Shown: positions 18,015 to 26,789 of the stretch, in pieces | How the letters are laid out: each line of letters begins with the position of its first letter | How positions within the stretch are numbered: the first letter of the stretch is position 1 | Assembly (NCBI RefSeq): GCF_900177625.1 | Contig: NZ_FXAU01000003.1 | Location: forward strand, 434,001-498,000 | Length of the DNA: 64,000 nucleotides | Source: Sphingobacterium psychroaquaticum | GTDB lineage: Bacteria; Bacteroidota; Bacteroidia; Sphingobacteriales; Sphingobacteriaceae | Direction of reading: 5' to 3' | The notes under the pieces: model-generated | Told to the model about the DNA's origin: nothing | Databases searched by the model: none | The model's input: the letters and a program-made list of their open reading frames with translations, nothing else | Program-made: the position numbers and the translations under genes

Positions 18015-18099
18015 CGGAGAGTGAGGGATTCGAACCCCCGGACCTGTGACAGTCAACAGTTTTCAAGACTGCCGCATTCGACCACTCTGCCAACTCTCC
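18015..18099 (-). tRNA. tRNA-Ser (UGA anticodon)
   Basis: 85 bases on the minus strand. The acceptor stem is GGAGAGT with ACTCTCC, discriminator G, and CCA is not encoded. The anticodon stem-loop is CAGTCTTGAAAACTG with anticodon TGA. A long variable arm typical of tRNA-Ser follows, and the T-loop is GGTTCGAATCC. It reads serine codons UCA and related UCN. Confidence 0.96.
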
Positions 18100-18230
18100 G
18101 CCACAAAAGTAGAAATTCTGAGCTGATCTGCAAAACATATTTGTGCATCGAGGCATTAGGCTTTGAAAATGAGGAAGATTAATTTTTAAAAGGCTTAAAT
18201 ATTTCTTTTAAAACCGCCATTAAACAGCAT

Positions 18231-20138
18231 TTAACCTAGTAAATTGTTCGTGAAACGCATTTTTATTCCGGTTTGAAAGTTGTTAATTGTCTTAAAAATT
18301 TCCTTTAAAGTGGCTTTTTCTATTTTTGTCAGACTACTTATTCGGATATAGTTGTCTGCTTCGCTTTTTTCCACCATAATCTGATTTGCCTGATTTCGTA
18401 GACGCAGCGCCATCAGGTAGTAATAGGATTGATGTAATTCATCATATTGTGCTTGCTTAAACACTTCAAGCTTCACTAACGCCTGAAGTCGCTCGCCTGT
18501 ATTTTCTTGATAGATACGATTTTTAAGTGCATAGACACGGACCAGGTCGACAATTGGGGTCATCGCTTTCTTGATATTGAATACTGCTTCCTTACCAATA
18601 GTTTGTGTTTTGATCGTATTAAAGAATGTTAAAGGGGGCTCATACTGCAAAGCATTCTTGGCAATGTAAGCGAAAAAGCGATCGTTTGGCTTCTGTAGCT
18701 CCTCATTGAGGAAAATTTTAAGATCATCGATTATGCCTTGGTCTCCATAGAGAAGGCGACAATCAAAGAAGGTCGAAAACTTAATGGCGTTTTCAGGAAC
18801 TGTTTCTTCGATCCATTGCTTATAGTTCCTTTTCCAGTGGGAGAGAGAATGTGTCCAATCGGGGTTGCTGGCCATATAACCACCTGTGCAATAAACGAAA
18901 CCAATATCGTTTAGGTAATCAGAAACCTTGGTCGCAAAATCAAGGAAATACGCTCGGACGGTTTCCCGCTGTTCATTGGCTTTGTCTTCATAGATAATGG
19001 CATTATCTTGGTCTGTCTTTAAAGTCTGCTCTTTGCGACCCTCACTACCCGTCACCATATAGACAAATTTGGCCGGTGGGGGGCCGACTTCTTGGATCAC
19101 CTTTTCGATCACCTTAACGGCAATAGTATCAGCGATGGTCGTAATGACCTGATTGGTTATTTCGGCGTGTACGCCGCGCCCCAGGAGCTGGTTGATGATT
19201 TCGGGGACATACTGCCATTTTTGACGTAATTCGTCAATTGTCTCTGCTAATTTTACGGATTGAATAAAGACCAACGGAGATTGACCTTGTTCACTCAAAA
19301 GTCGATTACGACTTAAAAAACCAACGTAATCACCGTTTTTTTCAACCAAGAGATAGCGTGTTTTTGTACGAAACATCATAAGGACAGCTTCATAAAGATA
19401 GGCCTGATGGGATATGCTAACGATTGGATTGTCCATTACCTCTGCGATAGGAGTTTGTGGATTCATTTGAGCTGCGATTACTTTATCACGCAGGGTGATG
19501 TCGGTTGCGTAACCAATAATATGTCCTTCTGTATCCTTTATAAAGAGGCAGCTGACCCTCTTTTGTGCCATAAGCTGCGCTGCTTCAAAAATTGGAGTAT
19601 TCAGCGGGCAGGCTACAATATCTTTATAAATGATGCCGTCTATTCGACGAGAGTATAGTTGTTCGGCTGCGATGTAGCTGGCCTCAAAGGATGCCGGTGC
19701 TTTTACGAAGTGGGAAAATTCATCATTTAACATGCGCGCACCGTAATCGGAGGTGTAGAATTGAAAAAAATCCTCATTCGAATTACACAATTCAAGAAAC
19801 TCTTTGCTTGGCAATTTATAAACGACAGTTCCTTTTTTTGCCATAACTGATTTCAAGGCCTTTGTTCGATTGAGCAATACCGAGATTCCTCCGAAACAAT
19901 ACGCCTCGCTATGACGTTCTATCATCCGTCGATTTTCGGAACCGTCAAAAAAGAAAGTTTCATATTCTCCTTTACTGATGATGTCGACTCCTGCCATGTC
20001 TGTTACACCTTGCCGATAGGCAAGTGTATCTTTACTGTAGGTAACTTTTGTAAGTGCTTCTGCTAAACTATATAGTAAACTGTCGGGTAAACGGTCATAA
20101 GGTTTGGTTTTTCGGAGAAGATCAACTAATGAATGCAT
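18231..20138 (-). CDS. DUF294 nucleotidyltransferase-like protein with cNMP and CBS domains
   Basis: About 635 residues from ATG 20138 (MHSLVDLLRKTKPYD). An ORF start at 20168 would overlap the exonuclease gene by 20 bases, so I prefer the internal ATG. Domain order: cyclic-nucleotide-binding-like roll (about 10-130), two CBS repeats (about 165-285), the DUF294 nucleotidyltransferase core with GSEGRKEQTLKTDQDNA near 365, and the helical DUF294 C-domain. This architecture (GlnD-like N-terminal homology) points to ligand-sensing signal transduction, target unknown. It is probably cotranscribed with the upstream exonuclease, 10 bases apart. Confidence 0.88.
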   Translation of the reverse strand: MHSLVDLLRKTKPYDRLPDSLLYSLAEALTKVTYSKDTLAYRQGVTDMAGVDIISKGEYETFFFDGSENRRMIERHSEAYCFGGISVLLNRTKALKSVMAKKGTVVYKLPSKEFLELCNSNEDFFQFYTSDYGARMLNDEFSHFVKAPASFEASYIAAEQLYSRRIDGIIYKDIVACPLNTPIFEAAQLMAQKRVSCLFIKDTEGHIIGYATDITLRDKVIAAQMNPQTPIAEVMDNPIVSISHQAYLYEAVLMMFRTKTRYLLVEKNGDYVGFLSRNRLLSEQGQSPLVFIQSVKLAETIDELRQKWQYVPEIINQLLGRGVHAEITNQVITTIADTIAVKVIEKVIQEVGPPPAKFVYMVTGSEGRKEQTLKTDQDNAIIYEDKANEQRETVRAYFLDFATKVSDYLNDIGFVYCTGGYMASNPDWTHSLSHWKRNYKQWIEETVPENAIKFSTFFDCRLLYGDQGIIDDLKIFLNEELQKPNDRFFAYIAKNALQYEPPLTFFNTIKTQTIGKEAVFNIKKAMTPIVDLVRVYALKNRIYQENTGERLQALVKLEVFKQAQYDELHQSYYYLMALRLRNQANQIMVEKSEADNYIRISSLTKIEKATLKEIFKTINNFQTGIKMRFTNNLLG

Positions 20139-20148
20139 AAATTGAAGA

Positions 20149-20799
20149 TTAAGGAATAACTTTGTCAACCGACTTAAAGGTGAATTTTTTGTTGAATTTT
20201 TCGTTTTGCTCTACGATATGTCGTTCTGTTATGGTGTGGTTGTTGTACAGGTGAAGGTAGCATCTTGCAGCAGCTTCAGCATCATAAATAGCATTGTGTA
20301 ACCCCGTAGCAGCGCTCGAAAAGAGATGTGTATAAAGTTGGTCTAAACGAAGATAATCGGATTGTCGACGGATCGCGTATATCGCGCTTTTGAGCATAGT
20401 ACAAAAAAATAGAGACTCAAGAAAGGGATTTTTTAACTTGCATTGTGTATATGCCGCTACAAGAACTTGGATATCAAGTTCCACAAAATGCCCAATAATT
20501 AAAGGATTGAACTTTTTTAAATCATGAGCGAATTTTCGAAGAATATCTTTTCGACGTTTCCCATTTTTCTTTAAGAAATCAAGGGTAATGCCATGTATTT
20601 TCTCAGATTCTGGAGAGATGGCAATATCGGATTCGTAAATGTAATAATTGCAGCGCTTAACTTCTTCCTGCTGTGGATTAACAACGATCCATGCGAGTTG
20701 AATGACCTGTGGCCAGTTGGTCGTGTCATTATATGGACGATCCCAACGAAGAGGAAGTCCCGTTGTTTCGGTATCTATAAAGAGTAGGTTTTGTTCCAA
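20149..20799 (-). CDS. 3'-5' exonuclease, DnaQ-like
   Basis: 216 residues of the DEDDh exonuclease superfamily. Exo I is FIDTETTGLP with D9 and E11, exo II is IGHFVELDIQVL, and exo III is GLHNAIYDAEAAARC with the catalytic His and Asp. It resembles the epsilon proofreading or RNase T group as a stand-alone protein. In Bacteroidota and Proteobacteria a DnaQ-like exonuclease is often found beside a cNMP-CBS-DUF294 protein, as here, which suggests the pair works together. Confidence 0.88.
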   Translation of the reverse strand: MEQNLLFIDTETTGLPLRWDRPYNDTTNWPQVIQLAWIVVNPQQEEVKRCNYYIYESDIAISPESEKIHGITLDFLKKNGKRRKDILRKFAHDLKKFNPLIIGHFVELDIQVLVAAYTQCKLKNPFLESLFFCTMLKSAIYAIRRQSDYLRLDQLYTHLFSSAATGLHNAIYDAEAAARCYLHLYNNHTITERHIVEQNEKFNKKFTFKSVDKVIP

Positions 20800-20874
20800 G
20801 AGGTTAAATGTATAATTACGAAACTAAAACTAGTAAAATTTATATACATCTACTATGTTTGGCCGTCAAAAAAG

Positions 20875-22299
20875 CTAAAGGACGGAAGCAAGTTTCTTGA
20901 GCCCTTCTTCAAGCTCATCATTCGTTAGCGCCGCAAAACCTAAACGAAAACCATAAGTCACACCATCTGAACCATATTGCTTCATTCCCGCAATTTTTAC
21001 GCCTTTATCTATCAGTTGACGACTGAGTCGTGTCCAATCAATTTGTTTTTTTGGTACGATCCAAAAGGCTAATCCACCTTCGGGAACTTGATAGGTTATT
21101 TTATCACGTAGATAGGTTTCTAATAATCGTACGGTATAATCTCTCTTTTCTTTATAATGTGATGTGGCCTTTTTGATATGGCGTTTTAACGTGCCATCTT
21201 TCATTAACTGAAGTATGGCTTGCTCCATAATACTGTCACTCTGTACATCAATTAGTTTGCGAAGCGCAATGATTTTGGACATTAAAGCCGTATCGTTGGT
21301 TGCTAAATAACCGGTGCGCAAAGCGGGGGCAACGACTTTACTTAAAGTTCCAATGTAGATGTAGTTCCTCAAATTAGAATCACTAGCGAGGGGCATGATC
21401 GGTCTATAACCATAATGAAATTCATTGTCATAGTCATCTTCAATTATAGTAAAACTATAACTATTGGATAACTTTACTAGCGCTAAGCGACGTTGTAAAC
21501 TCAACGGTACAGTGGTGGGATATTGACGATGCGGAGTGGTGTAGACCGCTTTGATCTTTGTGCCATTTTTCAGAAGTGTTGCGAGCTTATCTACCTGTAG
21601 TCCTTTTTCGTCGACAGGTATCGGTATTAGCGTAACACCAACGTGAGCCAAAGTATGCCATGCAGGACTGTATCCCGGATCTTCCACAACGACACAGTCT
21701 CCTTTTTTGAACATACATTGTGCAGCTAAGTAAATTGCCATTTGACTGCCACGTGTAACGCATAGCATTTCTTCTTTTAGATGCATGCCCCGCTGATGGT
21801 TCAGCATTTGTGTTAACGCCGACCTAAATTCGGGATCGCCTTGCGCATTTCCGTAACGCAACATTTGCCATTTTCCTTGACGCGTAAAAATCTGGCGGTA
21901 AGCACGAGCTAACTCTGCGCTCGGGGCTATCTTGCTGTCTGGGTTCCCATCATCAAAAATAAGGTAAGGAATTGTCTCTTTTCTATCTTCCGCTGGTGTA
22001 GAGTGAGGAGCCCGCGGTATCGTAGTAGGTTTCTCCTTCATGGAGATATCGGCAATAAAGGTGCCTTTACGTTCCTCGCTACGCAGCCAGCCTTCGTAAT
22101 GTAATACATTGAGTGCCTCTACAATCGTGTTCCGGTTTACAGACAATAATTGCGATAGTGGACGGCTACCAGGTAAAGGGTCGCCAGCTTTAAGGCGACC
22201 AGATTGTATGGCCGCAACAATGGCATCGGCAATCTGAAGGTATAAAGCTTTGCTCGATTGAGGTTCTAAGGTGATTTCTAATTTCCAAGGTCGTAACAT
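20875..22299 (-). CDS. MocR/PdxR-type GntR regulator with aminotransferase domain
   Basis: 474 residues. An N-terminal GntR winged helix (about 10-80; GDPLPGSRPLSQLLSVNRNTIVEALNVL) is joined to a class I aminotransferase-like domain. The PLP-binding lysine is probably the K in GTLSKVVAPALRTGYLA. MocR proteins usually regulate vitamin B6 or amino-acid genes in response to PLP or PLP adducts. The divergent GNAT gene 234 bases away is the simplest candidate target. A TATCTTTG minus-7 box lies 33 bases upstream. Confidence 0.9.
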   Translation of the reverse strand: MLRPWKLEITLEPQSSKALYLQIADAIVAAIQSGRLKAGDPLPGSRPLSQLLSVNRNTIVEALNVLHYEGWLRSEERKGTFIADISMKEKPTTIPRAPHSTPAEDRKETIPYLIFDDGNPDSKIAPSAELARAYRQIFTRQGKWQMLRYGNAQGDPEFRSALTQMLNHQRGMHLKEEMLCVTRGSQMAIYLAAQCMFKKGDCVVVEDPGYSPAWHTLAHVGVTLIPIPVDEKGLQVDKLATLLKNGTKIKAVYTTPHRQYPTTVPLSLQRRLALVKLSNSYSFTIIEDDYDNEFHYGYRPIMPLASDSNLRNYIYIGTLSKVVAPALRTGYLATNDTALMSKIIALRKLIDVQSDSIMEQAILQLMKDGTLKRHIKKATSHYKEKRDYTVRLLETYLRDKITYQVPEGGLAFWIVPKKQIDWTRLSRQLIDKGVKIAGMKQYGSDGVTYGFRLGFAALTNDELEEGLKKLASVL

Positions 22300-22331
22300 C
22301 TGGACTGCTTTATTGTTGTTTATTTGTGTTG

Positions 22332-22339
22332 CAAAGATA
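22332..22339 (-). promoter_or_regulatory. TAnnTTTG box for the MocR gene
   Basis: Minus-strand TATCTTTG, exact minus-7 match. No TTG is found at 19-21 bp. Confidence 0.4.
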
Positions 22340-22533
22340 GTCCAATGAGGGTAGAATAGTGGTGGCAGTTCTTATTTTTAGTCATACGTGTGTAAGGTCG
22401 AGGCGAGAAGTGATGTTTAAGATACATTCTGGTACGATAAGAGCGGACTGGATCAGCTATTTTTTTTACAAACTGTACCAGCATGCATGGGGTGATAATA
22501 GCTTAAATCCATTACATTTGAATAAATTTTATA

Positions 22534-23073
22534 ATGGACTTTAATAAACAACCTACGCTGACGGGAAATAAAGTTGTGCTTGAACCGCTGCTTGCGGACG
22601 ACTTTGAATCTTTATATGCTGTCGCTTCAGACCCGCTGATATGGGAACAACATCCCAATAAAGACAGGTGGCAAGCGTCTGTTTTTCGTAACTTCTTTAC
22701 TGGAGCACTAGCGAGTAATGGGGCTTTCAAAGTGCTGGATAAGGATAGTGGCGCGGTGTTGGGAAGTAGTCGGTTTTATAATTACGATGAAGAAACGGAT
22801 AGTATATTTATTGGGTATACGTTTTATGGTTTAAAATCATGGGGTAAAGGTATAAATCAGGAAGTTAAAACGCTGATGTTAAACTATGCATTTAGGTTTG
22901 TGTCCGCTGTGTATTTCCATGTTGGTGCAGAGAACAAGCGTTCGCAAATCGCTATGGAGAGACTTTCTGCAAAAAAGATTAAAGAGGAAGTTGTTGCCTA
23001 TTTCGGTGAGGCTTCACGGCTTAATTTTGTATATCAGATCGAAAAAGAGGACTGGGAAAATAAACCGCTGTAA
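22534..23073 (+). CDS. GNAT N-acetyltransferase, RimJ/RimL-like
   Basis: 179 residues of the Acetyltransf_3 type: TLTGNKVVLEPLLADDFESLYAV at the start, then GYTFYGLKSWGKGINQEVKTLMLNYAF as the acetyl-CoA motif and VGAENKRSQIAMERLSAKK. The acceptor is unknown. It is divergent from the MocR regulator and 12 bases ahead of an AAA ATPase gene, so probably in an operon with it. Confidence 0.85.
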   Translation: MDFNKQPTLTGNKVVLEPLLADDFESLYAVASDPLIWEQHPNKDRWQASVFRNFFTGALASNGAFKVLDKDSGAVLGSSRFYNYDEETDSIFIGYTFYGLKSWGKGINQEVKTLMLNYAFRFVSAVYFHVGAENKRSQIAMERLSAKKIKEEVVAYFGEASRLNFVYQIEKEDWENKPL

Positions 23074-23085
23074 AAGAGAGAGAGA

Positions 23086-23805
23086 ATGAATATTGCAGAT
23101 TTTTTAATTAGTGACAAGAGTGAAATCCCTTTAGCGGATGTGGTGTTAAGTGCTGAAAACAGGAATGCAATAACACAATTGATTAAGGAAAATCAATATG
23201 TAGCAGAATTGCAGCAATACGGGCTTCCTGTAAACAATAAGGTGTTACTATACGGGAGTTCAGGCTGTGGTAAAACGACAACAGCGAAAGCAATCGCTCA
23301 TGCTTTGGGTAAGCCTTTGTTTATTTTGAATTTAAGCCAGATTGTTTCGGCTCGAATAGGTGAGACCTCCCAGAATTTAAAAGCTGTTTTCGACAAAGCG
23401 GCACGAGATCGCGCCATTTTATTTCTAGATGAATTTGATCAGATCGGGAAAGCGCGTGGGAGTGATGATAAAGATGTTGGGGAAATGAGGCGCCTGGTAA
23501 ATACACTGATACAGCTTATAGATTATTTCCCAGAAAAAGCTTTATTAATCTGTGCGACCAATCACGTAGAAATTATCGATCACGCCTTACTGCGACGGTT
23601 TCAGGTTAAAATTACTTACAGCATGCCTGGTGAGGTTGAATTGGACCAATATTATGACGACTTGTTGCAGACTTTTCCGCAGGATATGCAGTCTATCGAT
23701 CGGACGTATAATATATCTTATGCAGAGGCGAAGGATAAGGCATTTACGCAGCTGAAAAGGAAACTTATTGATCGTTTAGATAACGTTTCTGAACTGATTG
23801 GTTAA
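23086..23805 (+). CDS. Small AAA-family ATPase
   Basis: 239 residues comprising one AAA module. Walker A is GSSGCGKTT (near 64-72), Walker B is ILFLDEFDQIGKAR, sensor 1 is ICATNHVE and an arginine-finger candidate is in LLRRFQVK. The N-terminal 45 residues are short, so any substrate adaptor must be separate. Single-module AAA proteins of this size are often remodelers of unknown target. It follows the GNAT gene by 12 bases. Confidence 0.85.
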   Translation: MNIADFLISDKSEIPLADVVLSAENRNAITQLIKENQYVAELQQYGLPVNNKVLLYGSSGCGKTTTAKAIAHALGKPLFILNLSQIVSARIGETSQNLKAVFDKAARDRAILFLDEFDQIGKARGSDDKDVGEMRRLVNTLIQLIDYFPEKALLICATNHVEIIDHALLRRFQVKITYSMPGEVELDQYYDDLLQTFPQDMQSIDRTYNISYAEAKDKAFTQLKRKLIDRLDNVSELIG

Positions 23806-23944
23806 TAATCTAGTAATGGTTTATATTTTGTGATGAAATCGGGAGTGTTTTGTTTACGGATCAAAACAAGTGTACGGGAATACTTGTTATGGTAAGTAGG
23901 TGCATTAGCAGAAGTTAACGCACGTTTTACTAAATAAAAGAATC

Positions 23945-24502
23945 ATGAATAAAACAATAGGCATAATTGCAGGTAGCTTACGAAAAGAATCATTCTCAAA
24001 GAAAGTTGCCAATTTACTCCTTGAGATGGCACCTAAAGGCTTTTCGTTTAAGATTATTTCGATAGCTGATTTAGATATGTACAACCAAGATTTTGATGAC
24101 CATGACAGGGTTCCTGAGTCTTTTATTGTGTTTCGTTCGGCTATACGTGGAGTGGATGGGGTTATCTTTGTGACACCGGAGTATAATCGGTCGGTGCCAG
24201 CCGTGCTAAAAAATGCCGTCGATGTCGGTTCCCGACCCTATGGTAAAAGTGTATGGGATGGCAAACCAGCAGCCGTATTTAGTAATGCTCCAGGTAATCT
24301 TTCTGGTTTTGGTGCAAATCATCATTTAAGGCAAAGTTTGGTCTTTCTCAATATGCCAACCATGCAACAACCAGAAGTGTATTTAGCCAATATACATCAG
24401 TGTATAGACCAAGCCGGTAATATTACAGATAAACGTGTGGTGGACTATTTGAAGGGAGCTGTGGATGCTTACATCACTTGGTTTAAAGAAATTGTAGCGT
24501 AA
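23945..24502 (+). CDS. NADPH-dependent FMN reductase (ChrR/YieF-like)
   Basis: 185 residues with a flavodoxin-like fold. GSLRKESFSKKVA near residue 10 is the FMN phosphate loop and TPEYNRSVPAVLKNAVD is the diagnostic FMN-binding segment. Family members reduce quinones, chromate or azo compounds with NAD(P)H. A second relative lies at 60743-61300. Flanked by a terminator downstream. Confidence 0.9.
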   Translation: MNKTIGIIAGSLRKESFSKKVANLLLEMAPKGFSFKIISIADLDMYNQDFDDHDRVPESFIVFRSAIRGVDGVIFVTPEYNRSVPAVLKNAVDVGSRPYGKSVWDGKPAAVFSNAPGNLSGFGANHHLRQSLVFLNMPTMQQPEVYLANIHQCIDQAGNITDKRVVDYLKGAVDAYITWFKEIVA

Positions 24503-24507
24503 TTAAA

Positions 24508-24535
24508 AGGGGTTGATCTAAATGACGCAACCCCT
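24508..24535. terminator. Bidirectional terminator between convergent genes
   Basis: AGGGGTTG (24508-24515) pairs with CAACCCCT (24528-24535), with pyrimidine-rich sequence after it on the plus strand and T residues on the minus strand. Confidence 0.7.
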
Positions 24536-24540
24536 CTTCT

Positions 24541-25695
24541 TTATCTATTTAACGTGTATCCCACGGTCCATTCAATAAAATCTGCTTTACCTTTATGGGC
24601 CTTAATAGACACACCGGCATTTAAGTTTTTATAGACGTAATAGCGCGCTCCAGCTCGAAGAAAAATTCGTTGAATTTCTCCATTAAACTCTTGTTTGTGT
24701 ACGTAATAGCCGACGTTACCATTAAGAACGAGGTCGTTATTGAGCACATGCACGAGGTAGAAGGATGGCCCACCTGATAGTTTTGCACTCAGTTTCCCTT
24801 TTTCATCGCCAGCTATATCATCGTTATTGCCAGACGCAGAGTAAAACACGTCGAAACCTCCTCCCATACGCCATTTGTGAGAAACATGCTTACTCACATA
24901 GGTACTAAAAGTAGATTTAAAAAAGCGACGATCATGGTCTCGCTCGATCTGCTTCCAGCCAACGCCATAGTTTAGGTGTATATATAATTTATCTGTGTAC
25001 GCTTTTATATCATGCTTATCGGGTAGAACGGAGCCGCCTCCAGGTTGGTAGGTCAGGGAAGCCGTTAATGGAAATAGGTTCACTCCTTTATTCGGTAGCT
25101 TTAATGCACCATTAGAAAAATGGTGGAAGGCCAAACCTACTCCTGTGCGCCATTCCGGTGTGAGTTTATACTGTGCCCGAATGCCTAGATCGATATAAAC
25201 ATTGTTTTTAGCTCCGATAACAAGGTTCAAGGGGTTTGTTTCCTCATCATACGGTCTAAAATTACCTGATATTCCCAGCCCTATGCGGTAATCGAACTCC
25301 CATTTTTTATTATGAAGGTTTCCAAATGGCGTTTGTACAAAACCATAAATGGCATAAGGACTACCCAATATTTCAGTGTTGAAAGTACTACTATAAAAAC
25401 CAATCCCGTAAATGGGGTTGTTATAGAGTTTAAAGTATTGATCATCCGACTTTTGAATCTTCCAACCCACTTTCAGGTTTACACCATTATAGTACGCGCT
25501 CTGAAAGGTCGTATTTTTGACCTCTTTTGAGGCGAGGATACCCCCATTTTCTACTTCAATTTCGATGATCAAAGGGTTTCGGACAGGGGTGTTCCGTATT
25601 GTGCTGTCCACTTGTGCGGTAGCCTGTTGTAAAAAAATAAAGGTTGTACAAATACTAAATAGTAATTTTTTCGACGTAAAGATGTAATATTCCAT
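24541..25695 (-). CDS. PagL-like lipid A deacylase / acyloxyacyl hydrolase
   Basis: About 384 residues with a signal peptide (ending near QATAQ). The region FHHFSNGAL carries the H-x-S-N motif of lipid A 3-O-deacylase PagL, whose His and Ser are catalytic. The rest is alternating beta-strand sequence, consistent with an outer-membrane barrel. It is much longer than PagL itself (about 150 residues), with an extra C-terminal barrel-like half. I chose ATG 25695 over GTG 25707 because a TATTTTTG promoter box sits at 25707-25714 and would start transcription between them. Confidence 0.75.
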   Translation of the reverse strand: MEYYIFTSKKLLFSICTTFIFLQQATAQVDSTIRNTPVRNPLIIEIEVENGGILASKEVKNTTFQSAYYNGVNLKVGWKIQKSDDQYFKLYNNPIYGIGFYSSTFNTEILGSPYAIYGFVQTPFGNLHNKKWEFDYRIGLGISGNFRPYDEETNPLNLVIGAKNNVYIDLGIRAQYKLTPEWRTGVGLAFHHFSNGALKLPNKGVNLFPLTASLTYQPGGGSVLPDKHDIKAYTDKLYIHLNYGVGWKQIERDHDRRFFKSTFSTYVSKHVSHKWRMGGGFDVFYSASGNNDDIAGDEKGKLSAKLSGGPSFYLVHVLNNDLVLNGNVGYYVHKQEFNGEIQRIFLRAGARYYVYKNLNAGVSIKAHKGKADFIEWTVGYTLNR

Positions 25696-25706
25696 AAATT
25701 TGGCCA

Positions 25707-25714
25707 CAAAAATA
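25707..25714 (-). promoter_or_regulatory. TAnnTTTG box that decides the PagL-like start
   Basis: Minus-strand TATTTTTG, exact minus-7 match; it excludes the GTG at 25707 and supports the ATG at 25695. Confidence 0.45.
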
Positions 25715-25796
25715 CCAAAATTTTAAGAGAGTGTCTGTCTTCATAGTGCATGATTTTAGTCACATTCTCTATTGCATAACAACAAAAACCTCCGGT

Positions 25797-26708
25797 ATGT
25801 TTAATTTTTTGATGATTGCATTTTGTTTACTTGCCGGTTACTTGGTAAGGCGCTTTAAATTAGTGCCATCGGATAGCTATAAAGCCATTAATATATGGGT
25901 AATTTATATTGGATTACCAGCTACAGCATTTAAGTATCTGCCTACTTTAGCATGGGACAATACCTTGTTGGTTGCGGTGGTTGCGCCGATGCTCATTCTT
26001 TTGGGCTCTGTGATGTTTGTCAAGGTTTTGGGGCGTTTTTTGCGCTTGTCTAAACGGACCGCGCACACGCTCATGCTTGTCTCTGGATTGAGTAACACCT
26101 CCTTTGTCGGCTTTCCGCTTGTAGCGAGCTATTTCGGCGAGGATCAGGTACGTTGGGCGATTATCTGTGATCAAGTTACTTTTATGCTTCTTTCTACTGT
26201 AGGTATTGTTATTGCACTACGGGGCGGACTAGGTCCAAGAGGGGCGATTTCTTTTCGGCCTATAGCGAAACGCGTTTTTTCTTTCCCTCCCTTGATCGGC
26301 TGTTTACTCGCACTCTCTATACCTCGCTTCATAAATATAGACACGCTGTCGCCCTTCTTCCATCAATTGGCATCGACGGTTTCTCCATTGGCACTTTTTT
26401 CTATTGGCATGCAAATGAGCTTTACATTTTATCGATCCGAAGTGGTAACCATGTCTTTATCGTTATGCTATAAGCTTCTTTTAGGGCCAGCACTCCTTGT
26501 TCTTCTTTTTTATTTACTAGATCTAAAAGGAGATGTCGTACGTATTACCGCGTTTGAAATGGCTATGCCCAGTTTGGTGGCCACGAGTATGGTATTGCAA
26601 GAATTTAAACTGAATGTTAAGCTCGGAAATGCTATTATTGGGGTCAGTATCATTTTAGGCTTATTGACCACTTGGGGCTTTTTTGTACTTACGCAAACGT
26701 TTTTGTAA
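25797..26708 (+). CDS. AEC-family transporter
   Basis: About 303 residues from ATG 25797 (MFNFLMIAFCLLAGYLVRR), which gives the family's usual N-terminus; an earlier in-frame start at 25731 adds an atypical extension. About ten hydrophobic helices are visible. The segment SGLSNTSFVGFPLVASYFG is the conserved auxin efflux carrier block. AEC proteins move organic acids and other anions; the substrate is unknown. It is monocistronic, followed by the sugar-oxidation block. Confidence 0.85.
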   Translation: MFNFLMIAFCLLAGYLVRRFKLVPSDSYKAINIWVIYIGLPATAFKYLPTLAWDNTLLVAVVAPMLILLGSVMFVKVLGRFLRLSKRTAHTLMLVSGLSNTSFVGFPLVASYFGEDQVRWAIICDQVTFMLLSTVGIVIALRGGLGPRGAISFRPIAKRVFSFPPLIGCLLALSIPRFINIDTLSPFFHQLASTVSPLALFSIGMQMSFTFYRSEVVTMSLSLCYKLLLGPALLVLLFYLLDLKGDVVRITAFEMAMPSLVATSMVLQEFKLNVKLGNAIIGVSIILGLLTTWGFFVLTQTFL

Positions 26709-26789
26709 CTAATTTATTGCAAAACTATCTTAGTGTACTTTTAACATTATAATTTCTATATTTAACCACAATTTATAAAGTCTAGATTA

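Larger units (their letters stand above)
17798..18030. repeat. Decayed tandem copies of tRNA-Ser 3' end and terminator
   Basis: Two units of about 131-145 bp lie downstream of tRNA-Ser. A 25-bp block containing the tRNA acceptor and T-arm 3' half recurs exactly at 17861-17885 and 18006-18030. A 27-bp block recurs with two mismatches at 17798-17824 and 17929-17955; on the minus strand it resembles a tRNA T-arm (CTCGGGTTCGATCC). Each unit carries a terminator-like hairpin. They look like remnants of tRNA duplication or of integration at the tRNA 3' end. Confidence 0.65.

Noticed and set aside
17782..18182. Two ORFs of 66 and 72 codons around the tRNA
   Set aside because: They translate the tRNA-Ser gene and its decayed repeats on opposite strands and have no protein-like features.
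23086..23805. AAA ATPase as part of a defence or toxin system
   Set aside because: No effector, nuclease or toxin gene accompanies it; the only partner is a GNAT acetyltransferase.
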